A DNA stretch of 12,431 nt from NCBI GenBank assembly GCA_003024985.2, contig PXIH01S0076547.1; one strand, written 5' to 3'. Positions 8,350 to 12,431 of the stretch are shown here, piece by piece; position 1 is the stretch's first letter, and each line of letters begins with the position of its first letter. A program made the position numbers and the translations under genes. The notes under the pieces were generated by a model that worked only from the letters and a program-made list of their open reading frames with translations, was not told the origin of the DNA and made no database searches. The DNA is from Euperipatoides rowelli. Lineage: Eukaryota; Onychophora; Udeonychophora; Euonychophora; Peripatopsidae.

Positions 8350-9130
8350 ATACTTAAAATCAGTCTAAGAAATCATTTACATAATAATAAAAATTAAAAA
8401 TATATTCAGTCTTTATTTTTGTACAACTTCAGTATTTCAAATAATTTTAAAATGGCCATAATGAAGATGTAAAATAATCAGTAAAGTAAAATTAACAGTT
8501 GTGAACAATATTTTTCAAAGGGCAAATATCTACTATTCCTAAGGTAAACCCATTTTTAAGCATTTAGAACTAACAAATATAGGCTTATATTCTGATTAAA
8601 TACAACCACCGAAACATAAACTACTGGGCCCATTTTTTTAAGTTCTTATCAAATAAAAAAGCCAAAATGTTGACTAAATAAATTTATTTAAAATGAATAC
8701 TATAATGTCTTTAAAAAAAATACTTAGACTGTATTGAAATAGCTGAACAAAAAAAAAAGCATTTTCATATACTTTGCAAAAAGCATATTGAATTATTATA
8801 AAACTAAAATGGATGTAATTATTACAGCCAAATTACAATCTCACTCTATCACTAATACTCCCCACCCCTCACCTGTTGACTACCTATATACCCCTTATCC
8901 TTCTTTCCAGCCTAAGGTCAGTGATCTGAGGGCAGAGTAGGGGAGGGGAGATAAAAGAGTTTACTCCAAATCAGTTCAGTCGTTTTGGGATATAAAAAAA
9001 AACATATACAGGGTTGTTTTTTCCTCTACCATAACTATTTCTTCTTAGCTTTGGTCATGGATTCTACTGTGAGCTAGAATCATTTCTTCACAAGCTACTT
9101 CCAATGAAGGTGTCATATACCACTTTATTT
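8350..9130 (-). other. Intron sequence of the minus-strand gene
   Basis: AT-rich DNA upstream of the 8326 acceptor. A slightly GC-richer patch (8860-8950) contains acceptor- and donor-like sites on the minus strand (CTCTGCCCTCAG and CAACAG|GTGAGG). All three frames between them contain stops, so it is not a coding exon. Confidence 0.45.
8964..9011 (+). mobile_element. Possible retroelement tail fragment
   Basis: The stretch CAAATCAGTTCAGTCGTTTT followed by GGGATAT, an A9 run and CATATACAG resembles the AAATCGGTTCAG..GTTTTGGAGATA type of sequence that recurs at 3' tails of RTE-like LINEs and their SINEs in invertebrates. Only this short stretch is similar and no reverse transcriptase is present. 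This is recognition by eye from general knowledge, so it is uncertain. Confidence 0.25.
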
Positions 9131-9535
9131 CTGTCCCTCAGTTAACCATCTAATAAAGCTAAAATGTTCAAAGGGAGTACCCCTCTATATGTCATAAGGG
9201 GTAGGGGATTACAAAATTATATAAAGGTACCTAATAGTATTGTACTAAAGATTGATAAGCATTTGTATTATTTACTGAACTCATTTACTTTTAATGGGCA
9301 ATGTATTTTTAATGAAAATCTTAGCCTATATTCTAAGTGTTTGACTAAGATATATTTTTGAGTTTAAGCCTCTCTGGATATTCTCACTGTTAAATCAACT
9401 TTTTTTTACTGTGTTTTTTTAAATCGTTTGTAACAGTACAGACATAAAGAATAATTTAAACTATATTATAGCTTACAATTGGCTTTTTTTTATATAAAAA
9501 AAATAGTTATAAATTTTAACATGTAGTGATATGAT
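9131..9535 (+). repeat. 405-bp tandem repeat, copy 1
   Basis: First copy of a direct tandem duplication with a 405-bp period. For example CTCAGTTAACCATC starts at 9137 here and at 9542 in the next copy. It includes the long shared stretches GGTACCTAATAGTATTGTAC and GAGTTTAAGCCTCTCTGG and ends in a T-rich/A-rich segment before AACATGT. A 65-codon plus-strand frame (9164-9361) exists here but is not preserved in copy 2. Confidence 0.85.
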
Positions 9536-9936
9536 TTCTCTCTCAGTTAACCATCCAATAAAGCTAAAATATTCAAAGTGAGTAATCCTCTATATGTCAT
9601 TAGGGGTAGGGGACTACAAGATTATATAAAGGTACCTAATAGTATTGTACTAAAGATTAATAAGCATTTGTATTTTTTACTGAACTCATACTTTTAATGA
9701 GCAATGTATTTTTAATGACAATCTTATATTCTAAGTGTTTGACTATATATTATTGAGTTTAAGCCTCTCTGGATATTCTTAATGTTAAATCAACTTTTTT
9801 TTTTTACTGTGTGTTTTTAAATTGTCTCTTTTTGGTTTACAACAGTATGGACATAAAGAATAATTTAAACTATTATAGCTTACAATTGGCTTTTTTTTTT
9901 TATTAAAAAAAAAATAGTTACAAATTTTTAACATGT
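9536..9936 (+). repeat. 405-bp tandem repeat, copy 2
   Basis: Second copy, immediately adjacent, ending with AACATGT near 9936. By eye it is roughly 85-90% identical to copy 1, differing by substitutions, small indels and homopolymer lengths. Compared with copy 1 the ATG is ATA, several codons differ non-synonymously, and a 2-base deletion shifts the frame to an early TAA, so no protein is conserved. No inverted ends or target duplication were found, so this looks like a segmental tandem duplication, probably inside an intron. Confidence 0.85.
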
Positions 9937-10464
9937 TTAACATTTTAAATTGAAAAACATGAGTTTTATTTTTCCATTTTTTTTTTTAAATATAAGAATG
10001 TTTTTGATTACTTTACTCATTCATTTTTAAGTATTATAATATTTTTTCTACTTCATTCATTCATTTTATGAGATTTTAAGTCAAAGGTCAAATGAAATGT
10101 TTATTTTTTATTATTTAGTTTCAAACAATACTCCACCAGGAAAAAAAAAAAAGGTATTTACAATTCAATTTTTAAAAATATTTCTAGATCCTTCTCCTTT
10201 AAATAGCATTGTCTATAGTATATGCAGGGCAAAGTTATTTTTCAATGTACTGTTAATACTGTAGTTTTGATACAATAGTGTATACTATACTTAGTACCTG
10301 TATAAAAAATTTCTAAACGTTGGTGCCATATGGGACAGGTCTTGTGGTTGAATTATTGTGAATGATATAATGATGTACAGTAATTTATTTTGTTAGATAA
10401 TTTGAATAGTAATATTTAAGATATTGTAAACTGGTATAAGTTAATAACTACTTTTTTGTTACAG
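9937..10464. other. AT-rich non-coding DNA
   Basis: No supported gene. It contains A- and T-runs, two similar CATTCATTTTT-type words (10019 and 10054), and TACTGTA/TACAGTA words at 10257-10263 and 10376-10382. It ends with a strong plus-strand acceptor-like sequence, CTTTTTTGTTACAG (10451-10464). Confidence 0.45.
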
Positions 10465-10740
10465 ATATTGGTTAATAAAACAACAAAAAAAAAAAAAGAG
10501 AGAAAAGTTCGCAAGATTGGAGAAGAAAGAAAAAAGAACTTAGAAAACATTCAGCTTTAATAGAAAGAATTAGAAAAAAAAAGTAGAGAGAAAGAAAATA
10601 ATAATCTCTTGTGTCAGTGGAGTGTCCTCATCAGTACCTTATTTACAGTAGGTTCATACAAATCTCCTCATAATTTAGAAAAGGTGCCAGAGCTTTATGA
10701 ATGTCTTATAAGTAGGGACAGACATTTTCACTCTTTGTAG
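10465..10740 (+). pseudogene. Coding-like relic, plus strand, frame broken
   Basis: After a strong acceptor-like CTTTTTTGTTACAG, purine-rich DNA gives protein-like translations in different frames. One frame over about 10502-10590 reads SSQDWRRKKKELRKHSALIE and ends at TAG. Another is open from 10564 to a TAG at 10738-10740 (58 codons) and contains VGSYKSPHNLEKVPELYECL. No single frame spans the region, and A-runs (A13 near 10485, A9 near 10574) could hide frameshifts or sequencing slips. The family is not recognised. Purine-rich DNA always yields Lys/Glu/Arg-rich peptides, so the first part may be spurious; the second is more balanced in composition. It is antisense to the gene ending at 8243. 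Confidence 0.25.
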
Positions 10741-10801
10741 CATTAGCAAAAGCATATATATGTTTCTTTAAATCTTCAATTTTTTTGTTTGAATTGGGTC
10801 A

Positions 10802-10817
10802 TTTAAATGCATTTAAA
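10802..10817. other. 16-bp perfect palindrome
   Basis: TTTAAATGCATTTAAA is exactly self-complementary. It contains ATGCAT and lies just before a short tandem repeat. Function unknown. Confidence 0.7.
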
Positions 10818-10842
10818 AAAGCAATGAAAAAGCCAAATTGAA

Positions 10843-10911
10843 CCATAAAAGTGAAATTCAATTTATTGTGCTATAAAAAGCGAAATTCATTTTGTACTAT
10901 AAAAAGATGAA
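10843..10911 (+). repeat. Short minisatellite, about 2.5 copies
   Basis: A unit of 26-28 bp beginning CTATAAAAAGCGAAATTCA is repeated imperfectly at about 10843, 10871 and 10897; the third copy is partial. Confidence 0.6.
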
Positions 10912-11181
10912 AAGGTCTTTCTTTTTAAACATTAAATTTTTTGTTTTCTTTTAAACTAAAATTGCCCATTCATACCAAAAAAAAAATTGTCATTGAAAAT
11001 AAGCTAATAAGTAACATGAGACTTCCTGGTCAAAGTGAAAGTCAATATAAAATATCTTGATTTTAATTAATTAGACTAAATAATAATGCAGTGTATTTCA
11101 GTAAAGATTGTCTCATTTAAAAAAAAAATATTGAAACCGGATGTCTGCAATGGCAAAAAATAAACAATAAACATTGCTACT

Positions 11182-11244
11182 GATTACAGTTTACGGTTCC
11201 CCTCCAAGATGGCCGCCAATTCCAGATGAAATTACCGATAATTA
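11182..11244 (+). repeat. Left terminal inverted repeat
   Basis: The left TIR contains the GC-richer block CCAAGATGGCCGCCAATTCC, unusual against the AT-rich background. It ends in AAATTACCGATAATT, which recurs inverted at 11339-11353 and, in degenerate form, at 12337-12351. Confidence 0.7.
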
Positions 11245-11353
11245 GTAGACAACACATTCATAATTTCAAAATATTGAATTGTTATTGAAAATCAAAATTA
11301 ACAATAACAAATATTTTGAAATTATGAACGCATCTATTAATTATCAGTAATTT
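11229..11353. repeat. Nested foldback inside the left end
   Basis: Inverted arms 11229-11287 and 11302-11353 surround a loop of about 14 bases. The centre of each arm matches perfectly over 19 bp (11257-11275 against 11310-11328, TTCATAATTTCAAAATATT). The outer arm parts match as AAATTACCGATAATTAGTAG versus AAATTACTGATAATTAATAG. The left arm overlaps the inner end of the TIR, so the motif is present three times in the element. Confidence 0.75.
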
Positions 11354-12336
11354 ACGTTTGATACTATAAAATATTTCAATGAGATACTAAACTTAAAACC
11401 ACTAGTTGACTAAACCTAGCTCCAAATTATTTTAAAAAATATTAAAATTTATGGTAGTCCACACAAATAAAATGTTGAAGAAAAATATTATAATTTAACT
11501 TATCCGAGTTATTTGTTTAATTTAAAGAACGAGCTAATTTTAATTGGCGGTATTATTTATTTTTTTTTGATTAGACTATACCAAAATTTAGATCGTAATT
11601 CTGTGTAATTTGTAATATAGATGCCGTGTTAAAGTAAATACAAATTGTATATTTGTTTGATTATTGAAATCGCTATACCCCAACCTAATATAATGTAAAT
11701 GTGCAATAACCCCTTTTTGATAGTTTTAATATTTCATTTCATAACTAATTTTACCCTTACCCTAACTTCAACTACATGTGAAATCCACTATGCCTCAATT
11801 TGCAATGACTTAGGCCTACCTGATCACTTTTTTAATGTTGTAAACTTAATTTTAAAAAACTGTTATATCTACAGTATATAAAAAGATAGCGTAATACCTA
11901 CAGTGTATGTACTGAATATGTATCATTCTGAGTGAGTTTAGAGATTCATTGTATAGAATTATTGAGTACATTGTATTTGTTTTTTTTCATGTATTTTGTT
12001 TGATGTAATAAGGCTTTTTCCTTTCCTGACATCTTTGATATTAGATTCTAAATAAATAAATCCTATGATAAATTGCCATAATCGTTTTATAAATATTTTT
12101 TAATATTTTGTTCCATCACTAACCTTACCCTAACTGTATAAGTTACATGCTTAATCTGAAGTCCTAAACATTATCAACAATATCCTAAACAATAACTAAA
12201 ACACCGTTTAGTGAAGGTCAAGCTTTTTTTAAAAAATAAATAAAAATACTGTTGTGTTGCTGCCATGTAAAGCAAATAAAAGTACGTATGGTCTTATAGT
12301 TCACATTACGCATGCTCTAAAACCCAAAGATCATTC
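11354..12336. other. Interior of the TIR element
   Basis: AT-rich non-coding sequence. The word CTTACCCTAACT occurs twice (11756-11767 and 12124-12135), each preceded by a similar TTTTAATATTT...CAT..CTAA context and followed by ACATG, suggesting an old internal duplication of about 370 bp spacing. A 60-codon plus-strand frame at 11699-11881 has no protein-like character and is not called. Confidence 0.5.
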
Positions 12337-12400
12337 AATTATCAATATTTACGTCTGGATTTGGCAGCCATGTTAAAGGGGGAAACTGTAAACTGTAATC
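12337..12400 (-). repeat. Right terminal inverted repeat
   Basis: Reverse-strand partner of the left TIR, ending GTAATC at 12400. It contains TTTGGCAGCCATG and a GGGGGAAAC block opposite the CCCC of the left end. Beyond it the window closes with a T- and C-rich stretch of 31 bases without features. Confidence 0.7.
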
Positions 12401-12431
12401 TAGCCCTTTTTTTCCCCTTCACTATCCAATA

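Larger units (their letters stand above)
11182..12400. mobile_element. Non-autonomous DNA transposon with long TIRs
   Basis: A 1219-bp element bounded by inverted repeats of about 64 bp. The left end (11182-11244) starts GATTACAGTTTACGGTTCCC. The right end, read from the other strand (12400-12337), starts GATTACAGTTTACAGTTTCC. They share GATTACAGTTTAC exactly, then ATGGC(C/T)GCC, TCCAGA(T/C)G and GATAATT, about three quarters identical overall with small indels. No target duplication is certain: TA lies 2 bp outside the left end and directly outside the right end, which would suit a Tc1/mariner-like TA insertion only if the ends have drifted. The interior is AT-rich with no transposase frame, so the element must have been mobilised in trans. 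Confidence 0.7.

Noticed and set aside
8890-8945. Extra coding exon between CTCTGCCCTCAG and CAACAG|GTGAGG on the minus strand
   Set aside because: All three frames contain stop codons between the two splice-like sites.
9164-9361. 65-codon plus-strand open frame in repeat copy 1
   Set aside because: In copy 2 the start codon is ATA, most substitutions change the amino acid, and a 2-base deletion introduces a stop, so there is no sign of selection for a protein.
11699-11881. 60-codon plus-strand open frame inside the TIR element
   Set aside because: Too short and low in complexity for a transposase; it spans the degenerate CCCTAA-containing block and shows no catalytic motif.

Overview
This is a strongly AT-rich, intron-style eukaryotic sequence. 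Long A and T homopolymers, TA-rich microsatellite DNA, two isolated N bases, non-autonomous DNA transposons and one exon with a textbook 3' splice site all point to an animal nuclear genome. No bacterial, phage or organellar feature is visible. The transposon ends (CAGGGGC..TAGCTA type) and the scattered TACTGTA and TAGGCC words would fit an aquatic invertebrate such as an echinoderm or another marine group. That taxonomic guess is inference only.

The one feature I would call a gene with confidence lies on the minus strand. It is the last coding exon of an unidentified protein (8243-8325), ending in ...MNGQPPMQVEPPQAY and a TGA stop. A pyrimidine-rich acceptor and a TACTAAT branch-site match lie just upstream (8326-8349). 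Its 3' untranslated region runs leftward through at least 7.6 kb, where the first AATAAA on that strand lies. It may run further, because the sequence from 3 to 7.6 kb contains no other convincing gene. Everything right of 8327 is best read as intron of this gene, at least at first, since no earlier exon could be recognised.

Layout from left to right: 1-2343, non-coding, with a small GC-rich island at 1497-1582. 2344-2657, a hAT-like miniature transposon. 2658-4835, AT-rich, with weak exon-like fragments near 3.2-3.7 kb. 4836-5332, a dense TACTGTA/TACAGTA tract. 5333-7600, AT-rich, with a 30-bp perfect palindrome at 6748-6777 and a stem-loop at 7348-7387. 7610-8325, 3' UTR plus terminal exon. 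9131-9936, a diverged 405-bp tandem duplication. 10465-10740, a coding-like relic on the plus strand. 11182-12400, a 1.2-kb non-autonomous transposon with terminal inverted repeats of about 64 bp and a second foldback nested inside its left end.

I found no evidence of a new multi-gene system. The most useful leads are the unidentified C-terminal exon, the foldback transposon, the recurring TACTGTA motif and the 405-bp duplication.
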